From Pseudomonas fluorescens (GTDB lineage Bacteria > Pseudomonadota > Gammaproteobacteria > Pseudomonadales > Pseudomonadaceae), in the NCBI RefSeq assembly GCF_040448305.1, contig NZ_CP148752.1:1240001-1304000 (forward strand): a stretch of 64,000 bases of DNA, given 5' to 3'. Positions 45,269-54,225 of this stretch are shown here, in pieces (the stretch's first letter is position 1; each line of letters opens with the position of its first letter). Below the pieces are notes generated by a model. The model was not told where the DNA came from and searched no databases. It saw nothing but the letters and a program-made list of their open reading frames with translations. The position numbers and the translations under genes were made by a program.

Positions 45269-45407
45269 CGGTCAGTGCTATCAGATTGCCCTGACCTTGA
45301 CCTGAATTTTTAATCTCGACCTCAACGCGCCTGTCCCTTAAGGTAGGGCGCGAATAGACAACCGGCCGGCCCAAGAACCCTTGGGACTCGACCCAAGACG
45401 GACGCCT

Positions 45408-46355
45408 ATGAACCCGAATTTTCTAGATTTCGAACAGCCGATCGCCGACCTGCAAGCCAAGATCGAAGAGTTGCGCTTGGTCGGTAATGACAATTCGCTG
45501 AATATCGGCGATGAGATCTCCCGCCTGCAGGACAAGAGCAAAACGCTGACCGAAGACATTTTCGGCAAGCTGACCAGCTGGCAGATCGCACGTCTGGCGC
45601 GTCACCCGAAACGTCCGTATACCCTGGACTACATCGAACACATCTTCACCGAGTTCGACGAACTGCACGGTGACCGTCACTTCTCCGACGACGCTGCCAT
45701 CGTTGGCGGTATTGCCCGTCTGGACGACAAGCCGGTGATGATCATCGGTCACCAGAAAGGCCGTGAAGTGCGCGAGAAGGTTCGCCGCAACTTCGGCATG
45801 CCGCGTCCGGAAGGCTACCGCAAGGCTTGCCGCCTGATGGAAATGGCCGAACGTTTCAAAATGCCGATCCTGACCTTCATCGACACCCCGGGCGCTTACC
45901 CTGGCATCGACGCTGAAGAGCGTAACCAGAGCGAAGCGATTGCCTGGAACCTGCGTGTCATGGCCCGCCTGAAAACCCCAATCATCGCCACCGTGATCGG
46001 TGAGGGTGGTTCCGGTGGTGCATTGGCGATCGGTGTCTGCGATCAGTTGAACATGCTGCAATACTCGACCTACGCGGTGATCTCGCCGGAAGGTTGTGCT
46101 TCGATTCTGTGGAAAACCGCCGAGAAGGCACCGGATGCCGCAGAAGCGATGGGCATCACCGCCGAGCGCCTCAAAGGTCTGGGCATCGTGGACAAGGTGA
46201 TTGGCGAGCCACTGGGCGGCGCGCACCGCGACCCGGCCACCGCAGCCGCATCGATCCGCGCCGAGCTGCGCTCGCAACTGGCGATGCTGAAGAAGTTCGA
46301 TAACGATGCGCTGCTCAAGCGCCGCTACGATCGACTGATGAGCTACGGTCTGTAA
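45408..46355 (+). CDS. accA: Acetyl-CoA carboxylase carboxyltransferase alpha subunit
   Basis: AccA, with AccD, moves the carboxyl group from biotin to acetyl-CoA, the first committed step of fatty acid synthesis. The 315-residue protein starts MNPNFLDFEQPIADLQAKIEE at ATG 45408. It has the crotonase-like core HFSDDAAIVGGIARLDDKP, IGHQKGRE, FIDTPGAYPGIDAEERNQSE, and the oxyanion segment GEGGSGGALAIGVCD. It lies downstream of dnaE, the same order as in E. coli. A REPIN follows. Confidence 0.97.
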   Translation: MNPNFLDFEQPIADLQAKIEELRLVGNDNSLNIGDEISRLQDKSKTLTEDIFGKLTSWQIARLARHPKRPYTLDYIEHIFTEFDELHGDRHFSDDAAIVGGIARLDDKPVMIIGHQKGREVREKVRRNFGMPRPEGYRKACRLMEMAERFKMPILTFIDTPGAYPGIDAEERNQSEAIAWNLRVMARLKTPIIATVIGEGGSGGALAIGVCDQLNMLQYSTYAVISPEGCASILWKTAEKAPDAAEAMGITAERLKGLGIVDKVIGEPLGGAHRDPATAAASIRAELRSQLAMLKKFDNDALLKRRYDRLMSYGL

Positions 46356-46373
46356 TCGACCACGCAATACCCC

Positions 46374-46463
46374 TGTGGGAGCGAGCTTGCTCGCGATAGC
46401 GGTGTAACTGCCAACAGATATGTTGAATGTTAGATCGCAATCGCGAGCAAGCTCGCTCCCACA
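46374..46463. repeat. REPIN (two inverted REP arms)
   Basis: TGTGGGAGCGAGCTTGCTCG and CGAGCAAGCTCGCTCCCACA face each other across about 50 nt. This is the first REP after a REP-free stretch of more than 23 kb. It lies between accA and tilS, both on the plus strand, close enough to the tilS ribosome site to affect its leader. Confidence 0.9.
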
Positions 46464-46487
46464 TTTGATTTGCGCAAGGTGGCGGAT

Positions 46488-47816
46488 ATGAGTCGGTCCA
46501 ATGTTGATCTGTCAGCCAGACTCCTGCAGAACCTGGTCTCGTGGCGCAATGCTGCGACCTGGCACATCGCCTTCTCCGGCGGCCTGGACTCTACCGTCCT
46601 GCTGCACCTTCTTGCACACCTCGCAAAAACCGAATCCCTGCCGGCGCTCAACGCCATCCATGTCCATCATGGCCTTCAAGCCGTGGCCGATGCGTGGCCG
46701 GAACATTGTCGTGCCGTGTGCGCTGCGCTGGGCGTTCCGCTGCAAGTGGTTCGCGTGCAGGTGCAACCGGGCGCGAGCCTTGAACGTGCAGCTCGGGATG
46801 CGCGGTATCACGCCTTCACTGAAACCGTTCAGGCCAACGAAGTGCTGCTGACTGCCCAGCACCGCGACGATCAGGCGGAAACCCTGTTGTTTCGCTTGTT
46901 GCGCGGAGCGGGCGTGCGCGGATTGTCCGGGATGCCGCGTCAGCGCCCGTTGGGCAAGGGGCATCTGCTGCGGCCATTGCTTGATGTCACGCGGGCTGAA
47001 CTGGAGGCTTATGCCAGTGCACATGGCTTGGGCTGGATCGAAGATCCCTCGAACCAGGATCGGCAGTACTCGCGCAATTACCTGCGGCATCAAGTCATGC
47101 CCGTGCTGATCCAGCGCTGGCCGCAAGCGGTGGCAACCATGGCCCGCAGCGCGGCGCATTTGACTGAAGCGCAGGGGCTGCTCGAAGAACTGGCGGACAT
47201 GGATTTGCGTGAGGCCAGCTCTGCCAGTGAGTTTGCCTGGCTGGGCTTGCGATCCCTTGAACTGGCGCCGCTTGCGCAATTGTCTGATGCCCGGCAGCGC
47301 AATGCCTTGAGTCATTGGCTCGAACCGCTCACCCGCCTGCCGGACACTGACCATTGGTCGGGTTGGGAGGATTTGCGCGACGCTACCGGCGATGCCTGCC
47401 CGGTGTGGCGGCTGGCCGATGGCGAACTGCACCGTGCAGGCGGACGCATCTGGTGGCTGTCCGGTTGCTGGCTGCGCACTGTGCCTTCTGCTGGAGCGTG
47501 GCAAAGTCCAGCATCGCCGCTGATATTGCCGGATAACGGTGTACTGAGTGTCACCGGCCAAATCCTCGATGGCCCGCTGCATATCCGCTATCGTGAAGGG
47601 GGAGAGGTCATGGCATTGCCAGGCCGCGGCCATCGGGACCTGAAACGTTTGCTCAATGAAAGCGCTGTACCGTCCTTCGTACGCGGCAGATTGCCGCTGC
47701 TCTACAAAGACGGGCAATTGCTGGCGGTAGCGAACCTCAAAGGGCTCGATGGTGGTGCGCTCGGCGACTGGCATTTGCATTGGCAGCCACTGAACGAAGA
47801 TCAAGGTTTGAGCTGA
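46488..47816 (+). CDS. tilS: tRNA(Ile)-lysidine synthetase TilS
   Basis: TilS modifies the CAU anticodon of an isoleucine tRNA to lysidine, so that AUA is read as isoleucine. The 442-residue protein has the PP-loop ATP motif IAFSGGLDSTVLLHLL, then TAQHRDDQAETLLFRLLRGAGVRGL and EDPSNQDRQYSRNYLRHQVMP. A C-terminal substrate-binding part ends with GRGHRDLKRLLNE. The ATG at 46488 with AGGTGG is chosen; a TTG 18 nt upstream is also open. The pyrG promoter may overlap its stop codon. Confidence 0.95.
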   Translation: MSRSNVDLSARLLQNLVSWRNAATWHIAFSGGLDSTVLLHLLAHLAKTESLPALNAIHVHHGLQAVADAWPEHCRAVCAALGVPLQVVRVQVQPGASLERAARDARYHAFTETVQANEVLLTAQHRDDQAETLLFRLLRGAGVRGLSGMPRQRPLGKGHLLRPLLDVTRAELEAYASAHGLGWIEDPSNQDRQYSRNYLRHQVMPVLIQRWPQAVATMARSAAHLTEAQGLLEELADMDLREASSASEFAWLGLRSLELAPLAQLSDARQRNALSHWLEPLTRLPDTDHWSGWEDLRDATGDACPVWRLADGELHRAGGRIWWLSGCWLRTVPSAGAWQSPASPLILPDNGVLSVTGQILDGPLHIRYREGGEVMALPGRGHRDLKRLLNESAVPSFVRGRLPLLYKDGQLLAVANLKGLDGGALGDWHLHWQPLNEDQGLS

Positions 47817-47836
47817 AAGGGGCTTTCCGGTAGACT
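47808..47836 (+). promoter_or_regulatory. Candidate promoter of pyrG
   Basis: TTGAGC at 47808-47813 and TAGACT at 47831-47836 are separated by 17 nt. They overlap the last codons of tilS. If used, the pyrG transcript has a leader of about 245 nt (to 48090), with no gene but several possible stems. A second, weaker pair (TTGATA at 47848 and CTGAAT at 47872) is possible. Confidence 0.4.
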
Positions 47837-48090
47837 ACGCTCCCTTCTTGATACAACTTCTGTGGATTCGCCTGAATTGCAGGAGTTGCCGATTACCAAG
47901 CAGTCTTTGCTGGGCGATTCCAAAAAATGTGTAGCGAGCAACGAACCGGTGTTTCATTTTCCGGTCTGTCCCAACGCGGCGGTTTTTTCGAAAGGTGCAC
48001 TGTGATTAATGCAGGTGATCGGGGGCTTCGGCCTTCCTTCGCTTTCCCCGGCGGCTCGGACCGCTTTAACGCAGACTTCTAGGGTTTTTC

Positions 48091-49722
48091 ATGACGCGCT
48101 ACATATTCGTCACGGGCGGTGTTGTTTCTTCATTGGGGAAAGGCATTGCATCGGCATCATTGGCGGCCATCCTGGAGGCGCGGGGACTTAAGGTCACCAT
48201 GCTGAAGCTGGACCCGTACATCAACGTCGACCCGGGCACCATGAGCCCGTTCCAGCACGGTGAAGTGTTCGTCACTCACGACGGCGCCGAGACCGACCTG
48301 GACCTGGGCCACTACGAGCGGTTCATCCGCACGACCATGACCCAGAACAACAACTTCACCACTGGCCGTGTCTACGAACACGTCCTGCGCAAGGAGCGCC
48401 GTGGTGACTACCTGGGTGCAACCATCCAGGTGATCCCGCACATCACCGACGAAATCAAGCGCCGCATCATCAAGGGTGCCGGTGACGCTGACGTGGCAAT
48501 GGTCGAGATCGGTGGCACCGTGGGTGACATCGAGTCGCAACCGTTCCTCGAGGCCATCCGCCAGCTGCGTTTCGAAGTCGGCGCCAAACGCGCGATGCTG
48601 ATGCACCTGACACTGGTGCCGTACATCGCCACTGCCGGCGAAACCAAGACCAAGCCAACCCAGCACTCGGTGAAGGAACTGCGTTCCATCGGCCTGCAAC
48701 CAGACGTGCTGGTCTGCCGCTCCGACCACCCGATCGATGTGTCGTCGCGTCGCAAGATCGCGCAGTTCACCAACGTTGAAGAACGTGCGGTGATCGCGCT
48801 GGAAGACGCCGACACCATCTACAAGATCCCGGGCATCTTGCACTCCCAGGGCCTGGACGATTTCGTCGTCGAGCGTTTCGGCCTGCAATGCGGCGGTGCC
48901 GATCTGTCCGAGTGGGAAGCCGTGGTCGACGCCAAGCTCAATCCTGAGCACGAAGTCACCATCGCCATGGTCGGCAAGTACATGGAACTGCTGGACGCCT
49001 ACAAGTCGCTGATCGAAGCGATGAGTCACGCCGGCATCAGCAACCGTACCAAGGTCAACCTGCGCTACATCGATTCCGAAGACATCGAGAACCAGGGCAC
49101 CGCGCTGCTGGAAGGCGTCGATGCCATCCTGGTACCTGGCGGCTTCGGTCTGCGTGGCGTTGAAGGCAAGATCACTGCCGTTCAATACGCTCGCGAAAAC
49201 AAGGTTCCATACCTGGGTATCTGCCTGGGCATGCAAGTGGCCGTTATCGAGTTCGCACGTAACGTGATGGGCTGGAAAGACGCCAACTCCACCGAGTTCG
49301 ATCGTGCAAGCGGTCACCCGGTCGTGGGCCTGATCACCGAGTGGGAAGATGCCACCGGCGCTGTCGAAACCCGTACCGAAACCTCCGATCTGGGCGGCAC
49401 CATGCGCCTGGGTGCGCAGGATTGCCTGCTGGAGCCGGGTTCCCTGGTACACGGTTGCTACGGCAAGGACGTGATTGTCGAGCGTCATCGTCATCGCTAC
49501 GAAGTGAACAACAACCTGCTGCCGCAAATCATGGAAGCCGGTTTGAAAATCTCCGGTCGTTCCGGTGATGGCGCACTGGTTGAAGTGGTTGAAGCTCCGG
49601 ATCACCCATGGTTCGTCGCTTGCCAGTTCCACCCTGAGTTCACCTCGACGCCACGCGACGGTCACCCGCTGTTCAGCGGTTTCGTCAAGGCAGCGTTGGT
49701 TCAACACCAGAAGAAGGCGTAA
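48091..49722 (+). CDS. pyrG: CTP synthase
   Basis: PyrG aminates UTP to CTP using glutamine. The 543-residue product has the N-terminal synthetase domain (YIFVTGGVVSSLGKGIASAS, LDPYINVDPGTMSPFQHGEV, EIGGTVGDIESQPFLEAIRQ). The C-terminal class I glutaminase domain has its nucleophile Cys in LGICLGMQVAVIEFARN and the His-Glu pair in FHPEFTS. The 274-nt gap upstream holds no convincing gene. kdsA starts 5 nt after the stop, so the two are co-transcribed. Confidence 0.98.
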   Translation: MTRYIFVTGGVVSSLGKGIASASLAAILEARGLKVTMLKLDPYINVDPGTMSPFQHGEVFVTHDGAETDLDLGHYERFIRTTMTQNNNFTTGRVYEHVLRKERRGDYLGATIQVIPHITDEIKRRIIKGAGDADVAMVEIGGTVGDIESQPFLEAIRQLRFEVGAKRAMLMHLTLVPYIATAGETKTKPTQHSVKELRSIGLQPDVLVCRSDHPIDVSSRRKIAQFTNVEERAVIALEDADTIYKIPGILHSQGLDDFVVERFGLQCGGADLSEWEAVVDAKLNPEHEVTIAMVGKYMELLDAYKSLIEAMSHAGISNRTKVNLRYIDSEDIENQGTALLEGVDAILVPGGFGLRGVEGKITAVQYARENKVPYLGICLGMQVAVIEFARNVMGWKDANSTEFDRASGHPVVGLITEWEDATGAVETRTETSDLGGTMRLGAQDCLLEPGSLVHGCYGKDVIVERHRHRYEVNNNLLPQIMEAGLKISGRSGDGALVEVVEAPDHPWFVACQFHPEFTSTPRDGHPLFSGFVKAALVQHQKKA

Positions 49723-49727
49723 CCCCG

Positions 49728-50573
49728 ATGGCACAGAAGATCATCCGCGTCGGCGACATCGAGATTGCCAACGACAAACCCATGGTGCTGTTCGGCGGCA
49801 TGAACGTGCTGGAAAGTCGTGACATGGCCATGCAGGTTTGCGAAGAGTATGTGAAGGTCACCGAAAAGCTCGGTATCCCTTACGTGTTCAAGGCCAGTTT
49901 CGACAAGGCCAACCGCTCTTCTGTGACCTCCTATCGTGGTCCTGGCCTGGAAGAAGGCATGCGCATCTTCCAGGACATCAAGCAAGCCTTCGGCGTGCCG
50001 ATCATCACCGACGTCCACGAGCCTGATCAGGCCGCGGTCGTCGCTGAAGTCTGCGACATCATCCAGTTGCCAGCCTTCCTGTCGCGCCAGACCGACCTCG
50101 TGGTCGCGATGGCCAAAACGGGCGCTGTGATCAACATCAAGAAAGCCCAGTTCCTCGCCCCTCAGGAAATGAAGCACATCCTGAACAAGTGCGTGGAAGC
50201 GGGTAACGATCAGTTGATCCTCTGCGAACGTGGTTCGAGCTTCGGCTACAACAACCTGGTCGTCGACATGCTCGGCTTCGGCATCATGAAGCAGTTCGAA
50301 TACCCGGTGTTCTTCGACGTGACCCACGCGCTGCAAATGCCTGGTGGTCGCTCCGATTCCGCCGGCGGTCGTCGCGCCCAGGTCCTCGATCTGGCAAAAG
50401 CCGGCATGAGCCAGTCCCTGGCTGGCTTGTTCCTCGAAGCTCACCCGGATCCGGACAACGCCAAATGCGACGGTCCTTGCGCCTTGCGCCTGGACAAACT
50501 GGAGCCATTCCTGGCCCAGCTCAAGGCTTTGGACGAACTGGTGAAGAGTTTTCCGACGGTAGAAACCGCGTAA
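49728..50573 (+). CDS. kdsA: 3-deoxy-8-phosphooctulonate synthase KdsA
   Basis: KdsA condenses phosphoenolpyruvate and arabinose 5-phosphate to Kdo 8-phosphate, the inner-core sugar of lipopolysaccharide. The 281-residue TIM-barrel protein shows FGGMNVLESRDMAMQVCEEY, FKASFDKANRSS, GVPIITDVHEPDQA, LPAFLSRQTDLVVAMA, and FDVTHALQMPGG. Asn is seen at the NKANRSS-type position (DKANRSS), as in metal-independent enzymes. It sits between pyrG and eno, and belongs with the lpx genes of the central cluster in function. Confidence 0.96.
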   Translation: MAQKIIRVGDIEIANDKPMVLFGGMNVLESRDMAMQVCEEYVKVTEKLGIPYVFKASFDKANRSSVTSYRGPGLEEGMRIFQDIKQAFGVPIITDVHEPDQAAVVAEVCDIIQLPAFLSRQTDLVVAMAKTGAVINIKKAQFLAPQEMKHILNKCVEAGNDQLILCERGSSFGYNNLVVDMLGFGIMKQFEYPVFFDVTHALQMPGGRSDSAGGRRAQVLDLAKAGMSQSLAGLFLEAHPDPDNAKCDGPCALRLDKLEPFLAQLKALDELVKSFPTVETA

Positions 50574-50609
50574 TCCTCAATTCTCCGGTAAAGTACCGCA
50601 CGATTTAAC

Positions 50610-50640
50610 GCTCGGGCCCTCGGGCCTGAGCCTTGTCGTC
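50610..50640 (+). terminator. GC hairpin between kdsA and eno
   Basis: GCTCGGGCCC and GGGCCTGAGC (50610-50631) pair over ten positions with one G-T wobble and a minimal loop, followed by CTTGTCGTC. The U-run is weak, so partial termination or attenuation before eno is more likely than a full stop. Confidence 0.4.
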
Positions 50641-50728
50641 TGCAAGACTGCCCGCTGCACCCACTTGCCGACGATCAAAGATTTCCTACAGCTGCGTCGT
50701 TTTCGTCAACTTTGGAGTGTTTACAACA

Positions 50729-52018
50729 ATGGCTAAAATCGTCGACATCAAAGGTCGTGAAGTTCTCGACTCCCGTGGCAATCCCACCGTGGAAGCGGAC
50801 GTGCTTCTCGACAACGGCATCATCGGCAGTGCCTGCGCGCCGTCCGGTGCTTCCACTGGCTCGCGTGAAGCGCTCGAGCTGCGTGATGGCGACAAGAGCC
50901 GTTACCTGGGCAAGGGCGTCCTGAAGGCCGTAGCCAACATCAACGGTCCGATCCGCGACCTGTTGAAAGGCATGGACCCAAGCGACCAGAAAGCGCTCGA
51001 TCTGGCAATGATCAAGCTCGACGGTACTGAAAACAAAGGTTCCCTGGGCGCCAACGCGATCCTCGCCGTTTCCCTGGCCGCGGCCAAGGCAGCAGCACAG
51101 GACCAGGACCTGCCGCTGTACGCTCATATCGCCAACCTGAACGGCACCCCGGGTGTCTACTCGATGCCGGTTCCGATGATGAACATCATCAACGGCGGCG
51201 AGCACGCCGATAACAACGTCGACATCCAGGAATTCATGGTCCAGCCGGTTGGCGCCAAGTCTTTCTCGGAAGGTCTGCGCATGGGCACCGAGATTTTCCA
51301 CCACCTCAAGGCTGTACTGAAGGCCCGTGGCCTGAGCACTGCCGTGGGTGACGAAGGTGGTTTCGCACCGAACCTGGCGTCCAACGAAGACGCTTTGAAA
51401 GTGATCTCCGAAGCCGTGGCCAACGCCGGTTACAAGCTGGGCACCGACGTGACCCTGGCCCTGGACTGCGCGGCCAGCGAATTCTACGAAGACGGCAAGT
51501 ACAACCTGTCCGGCGAAGGCCAGGTGTTCACCGCTGAAGGTTTCGCTGATTACCTGAAAGGTCTGACCGAGCGTTACCCGATCATCTCCATCGAAGATGG
51601 CCTGGACGAGTCCGACTGGGCTGGCTGGAAGATCCTCACCGACAAGATCGGCGAGAAGACCCAACTGGTAGGCGACGACCTGTTCGTGACCAACACCAAG
51701 ATCCTGAAAGAAGGCATCGACAAGAAGATCGCCAACTCGATCCTGATCAAGTTCAACCAGATCGGTACCCTGACCGAAACCCTGGAAGCCATCCAGATGG
51801 CCAAGGCTGCTGGTTACACTGCCGTGATCTCGCACCGCTCCGGCGAAACCGAAGACTCGACCATTGCCGACCTGGCCGTGGGCACCTCGGCTGGCCAGAT
51901 CAAGACCGGCTCCCTGTGCCGTTCCGACCGCGTTTCCAAGTACAACCAACTGCTGCGTATCGAAGAGCAGTTGAACGGCAAAGCCAAGTACAACGGTCGC
52001 AGCGAGTTCCGCGGTTAA
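50729..52018 (+). CDS. eno: Enolase
   Basis: Enolase converts 2-phosphoglycerate to phosphoenolpyruvate and is usually also a part of the RNA degradosome. The 429-residue protein starts MAKIVDIKGREVLDSRGNPT at ATG 50729; longer frames upstream are leader sequence. Motifs include SGASTGSREALELRDGD, the NIINGGEHADNNVDIQEFM loop, GDEGGFAPNL, the metal site SIEDGLDESDW and GDDLFVTN, and the catalytic Lys in ILIKFNQIGTL with ISHRSGETEDSTIADLAV. Strong codon bias fits high expression. Confidence 0.98.
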   Translation: MAKIVDIKGREVLDSRGNPTVEADVLLDNGIIGSACAPSGASTGSREALELRDGDKSRYLGKGVLKAVANINGPIRDLLKGMDPSDQKALDLAMIKLDGTENKGSLGANAILAVSLAAAKAAAQDQDLPLYAHIANLNGTPGVYSMPVPMMNIINGGEHADNNVDIQEFMVQPVGAKSFSEGLRMGTEIFHHLKAVLKARGLSTAVGDEGGFAPNLASNEDALKVISEAVANAGYKLGTDVTLALDCAASEFYEDGKYNLSGEGQVFTAEGFADYLKGLTERYPIISIEDGLDESDWAGWKILTDKIGEKTQLVGDDLFVTNTKILKEGIDKKIANSILIKFNQIGTLTETLEAIQMAKAAGYTAVISHRSGETEDSTIADLAVGTSAGQIKTGSLCRSDRVSKYNQLLRIEEQLNGKAKYNGRSEFRG

Positions 52019-52052
52019 GCGGTAACTGGTAAAAAGACACCGGATTGTGTCG

Positions 52053-52077
52053 AAAAAATCGCTATAGCGACGTTTTT
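52053..52077 (+). terminator. Terminator after eno
   Basis: TCGCTATAGCGA (52059-52070) is flanked by AAAAAA and GTTTTT. The short stem is extended by A-T pairs, and it lies about 40 nt after the eno stop codon. Confidence 0.6.
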
Positions 52078-52100
52078 GCCACTAATCTGATGCCTTATAT

Positions 52101-52130
52101 GCACAAGCCTGGTTCTTCCAGGCTTCGTGC
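52101..52130. other. Stable hairpin upstream of ftsB
   Basis: GCACAAGCCTGG, loop TTCTT, CCAGGCTTCGTGC form an extended stem (inner 7 bp perfect, outer GCAC/GTGC) in the eno-ftsB gap. No U-run follows, so it is not a simple terminator. It may stabilise or end-process the eno message, or lie in the ftsB leader. Confidence 0.5.
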
Positions 52131-52188
52131 TATCAGAAGCTTCACGTTTTGGCATGGCTGTCTTTTTTCACTGGATACCTGATATTCG

Positions 52189-52467
52189 ATGCGCAGTCCC
52201 AATTGGTTGTTCCTCGTCTTGCTCCTGCTGCTGGCTGGCCTGCAGTACCGCCTGTGGGTGGGTAATGGCAGCCTGGCGCAAGTGGCCGAGTTGACTCAGC
52301 AGATTGCGGATCAGCAGGCTGAGAACCAGGCATTGCTGGAACGCAATCGGGTGATGGACGCCGAAGTCAGTGAATTGAAAAAGGGCATGGAGACCGTTGA
52401 AGAACGGGCTCGCCATGAGTTGGGCATGGTCAAGGACGGTGAAACCCTTTACCAGTTGGCCCAATGA
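52189..52467 (+). CDS. ftsB: Cell division protein FtsB
   Basis: FtsB is a small bitopic membrane protein that bridges FtsQ and FtsL in the divisome. The 92-residue product has one N-terminal membrane helix (NWLFLVLLLLLAGLQYRLWVG) followed by a periplasmic coiled coil (AELTQQIADQQAENQALLERN). It closes with the conserved ERARHELGMVKDGETLYQL. The ATGA overlap with ispD (52464-52467) indicates coupling; eno-ftsB-ispD is the usual order in many gamma-proteobacteria. Confidence 0.94.
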   Translation: MRSPNWLFLVLLLLLAGLQYRLWVGNGSLAQVAELTQQIADQQAENQALLERNRVMDAEVSELKKGMETVEERARHELGMVKDGETLYQLAQ

Positions 52468-53171
52468 TTAATTCGTTACCGGCCTTCTGGGCCGTGATTC
52501 CTGCCGCGGGCGTCGGTGCCCGTATGGCCGCGGACCGTCCCAAGCAGTACCTGCAACTGGGCGGGCGCACTATTCTCGAACACAGCCTTGGCTGTTTCCT
52601 TGATCATCCATGCCTGAAAGGGTTGGTGGTCAGTCTTGCTGTAGATGATCCTTATTGGCCGAACCTGGCGTGTGCCAGTGATCCGCGTATTGCCCGGGTC
52701 GAGGGCGGCGCCGAACGTTCCGGGTCGGTGCTCAATGCGTTGCTGCACTTGCATGCGCAGGGCGCCGACGATGAGGATTGGGTACTGGTTCACGATGCCG
52801 CACGGCCGAACCTCAGTCGTGACGATCTGGACAAGCTGCTGGCTGAGCTGGCTGACGATCCTGTCGGCGGATTGCTGGCGGTTCCGGCGCGGGATACGCT
52901 CAAGCGGGTCGACAAACACGGTCGCGTGGTCGAAACCGTGGATCGCAGCGTGATCTGGCAGGCCTACACGCCGCAGATGTTTCGCCTTGGGGCGCTGCAT
53001 CGGGCTTTGGCTGACAGTCTGGTGGCCGATGCCGTTATTACCGACGAAGCCTCGGCGATGGAGTGGGCCGGTTCGGCACCGCGCCTGATCGAAGGGCGGT
53101 CCGACAACCTCAAGGTTACGCGTCCTGAAGACCTTGAATGGTTGAGACAGCGTTGGGCCAATCGTCACTGA
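52464..53171 (+). CDS. ispD: 2-C-methyl-D-erythritol 4-phosphate cytidylyltransferase IspD
   Basis: IspD attaches CMP to MEP in the isoprenoid pathway. The 235-residue product has AVIPAAGVGARMAADRPKQY (CTP-binding loop), VEGGAERSGSVLNALL, VHDAARPNLSRDDL and DEASAMEW. In many Pseudomonas the next pathway gene, ispF, follows at once; here ispF is about 3.2 kb further, beyond the formaldehyde module. A REPIN follows ispD. Confidence 0.96.
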   Translation: MINSLPAFWAVIPAAGVGARMAADRPKQYLQLGGRTILEHSLGCFLDHPCLKGLVVSLAVDDPYWPNLACASDPRIARVEGGAERSGSVLNALLHLHAQGADDEDWVLVHDAARPNLSRDDLDKLLAELADDPVGGLLAVPARDTLKRVDKHGRVVETVDRSVIWQAYTPQMFRLGALHRALADSLVADAVITDEASAMEWAGSAPRLIEGRSDNLKVTRPEDLEWLRQRWANRH

Positions 53172-53192
53172 TTGACATTGGTTTTGTGCTGC

Positions 53193-53293
53193 CCCCAATC
53201 GCGAGCAGGCTCGCTCCCACATTGGGCGGTGGCGAACACAAATCTTGTGAGCGCCGGCAAACCCTGTGGGAGCGAGCCTGCTCGCGATTGGGG
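53193..53293. repeat. REPIN (arms in outward orientation)
   Basis: CCCCAATCGCGAGCAGGCTC begins it and GAGCCTGCTCGCGATTGGGG ends it. The two REP arms are inverted relative to the order at 9603, 12180 and 46374 (tails outward). It lies between the convergent ispD and the LysR gene. Confidence 0.85.
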
Positions 53294-53328
53294 TAGTACA
53301 GACAACCGGCAACTTGTTGACACGCCAG

Positions 53329-54225
53329 CTAGCTTCGGTATTCCGGCCTTTCAGCTAATCCCTCTTTTAAAAAATCCACCAGCTTGCGCACCTTCGGCGA
53401 CAAATGCCTTTGCTGCGGATACAACGCCCAAACGGCGGTATTCGGCGGTTGATGCGCCTCCAGCAACGAAATCAACGCACCGCTATTCAAATGCTCCAGC
53501 ACGTAATAGTCCGGCAACTGACACAGCCCTACACCTTGTAGCGCAGCATCCAGCACCGCTTGCCCACTGTTGCAGCGCCAGTTTCCCTGCACCCTCTGCG
53601 AAAACTCCCTCCCGTTCTGTTCCAGTTGCCAGAGGTCCGAACTGCCGATTAGGCAGTTGTGGCGGCTCAGCTCCGACAGGCTGTGCGGGCGACCGTAGCG
53701 TTCAAGGTAGGAAGGCGATGCACAGAGAAACATACGCCGCGGCGCGAGGCGGGTGGCGACTAGCCGTGAATCCTGCAAGCGCCCGAGGCGAATCGCCAGA
53801 TCCAGGCCTTCGTGCACGAGGTCAAGCTGGCGATTGCTCAGTTCGATGTCGATGCGCAGTTGCGGATACAGCCCCATGAAGCGGGTCACCAGCGGCACGA
53901 TGAACCGTTCGCCGTAAGCCACGGCGCAGGTCATACGCAGCATGCCCTTGGGTTCGCTGGTCAGGTCGCCGACCGCGCGCAGCGCTTCTTCGCGACCATC
54001 CTGCAAACGCTGGCAATGTTGCAGGAAGGTTTGCCCGGCCTCGGTCAGCGTGACCCGACGGGTACTGCGGTAGAGCAAACGAGTCTGCAAACGCTCTTCC
54101 AGGCGTACAATTTGTCGACTGATATGGGAAGAAGAAACCCCCAGGCGTTGCGCAGCAGCGGTGAACTGGCTGCATTCGGCAACCGCGACAAACTCGTCGA
54201 TCCCTTCCCAGCGATTTTCGGACAT
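53329..54225 (-). CDS. gfnR: LysR-family regulator of formaldehyde detoxification (GfnR-like)
   Basis: A 298-residue LysR-type regulator: the N-terminal helix-turn-helix is in FVAVAECSQFTAAAQRLGVS followed by SSHISRQIVRLEERL. The effector domain spans residues about 90-290. It is divergent from adhC-fghA, and in P. aeruginosa the gene in this position encodes GfnR, a regulator of glutathione-dependent formaldehyde oxidation. The symbol is assigned by this position and by overall type; sequence alone would only say LysR family. ATG 54225 is used; a TTG one codon earlier is also open. Confidence 0.8.
   Translation of the reverse strand: MSENRWEGIDEFVAVAECSQFTAAAQRLGVSSSHISRQIVRLEERLQTRLLYRSTRRVTLTEAGQTFLQHCQRLQDGREEALRAVGDLTSEPKGMLRMTCAVAYGERFIVPLVTRFMGLYPQLRIDIELSNRQLDLVHEGLDLAIRLGRLQDSRLVATRLAPRRMFLCASPSYLERYGRPHSLSELSRHNCLIGSSDLWQLEQNGREFSQRVQGNWRCNSGQAVLDAALQGVGLCQLPDYYVLEHLNSGALISLLEAHQPPNTAVWALYPQQRHLSPKVRKLVDFLKEGLAERPEYRS

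Noticed and set aside
48009..48191. 60-codon frame in the pyrG leader overlapping its start
   Set aside because: No ribosome site, and the second half is pyrG read out of frame.
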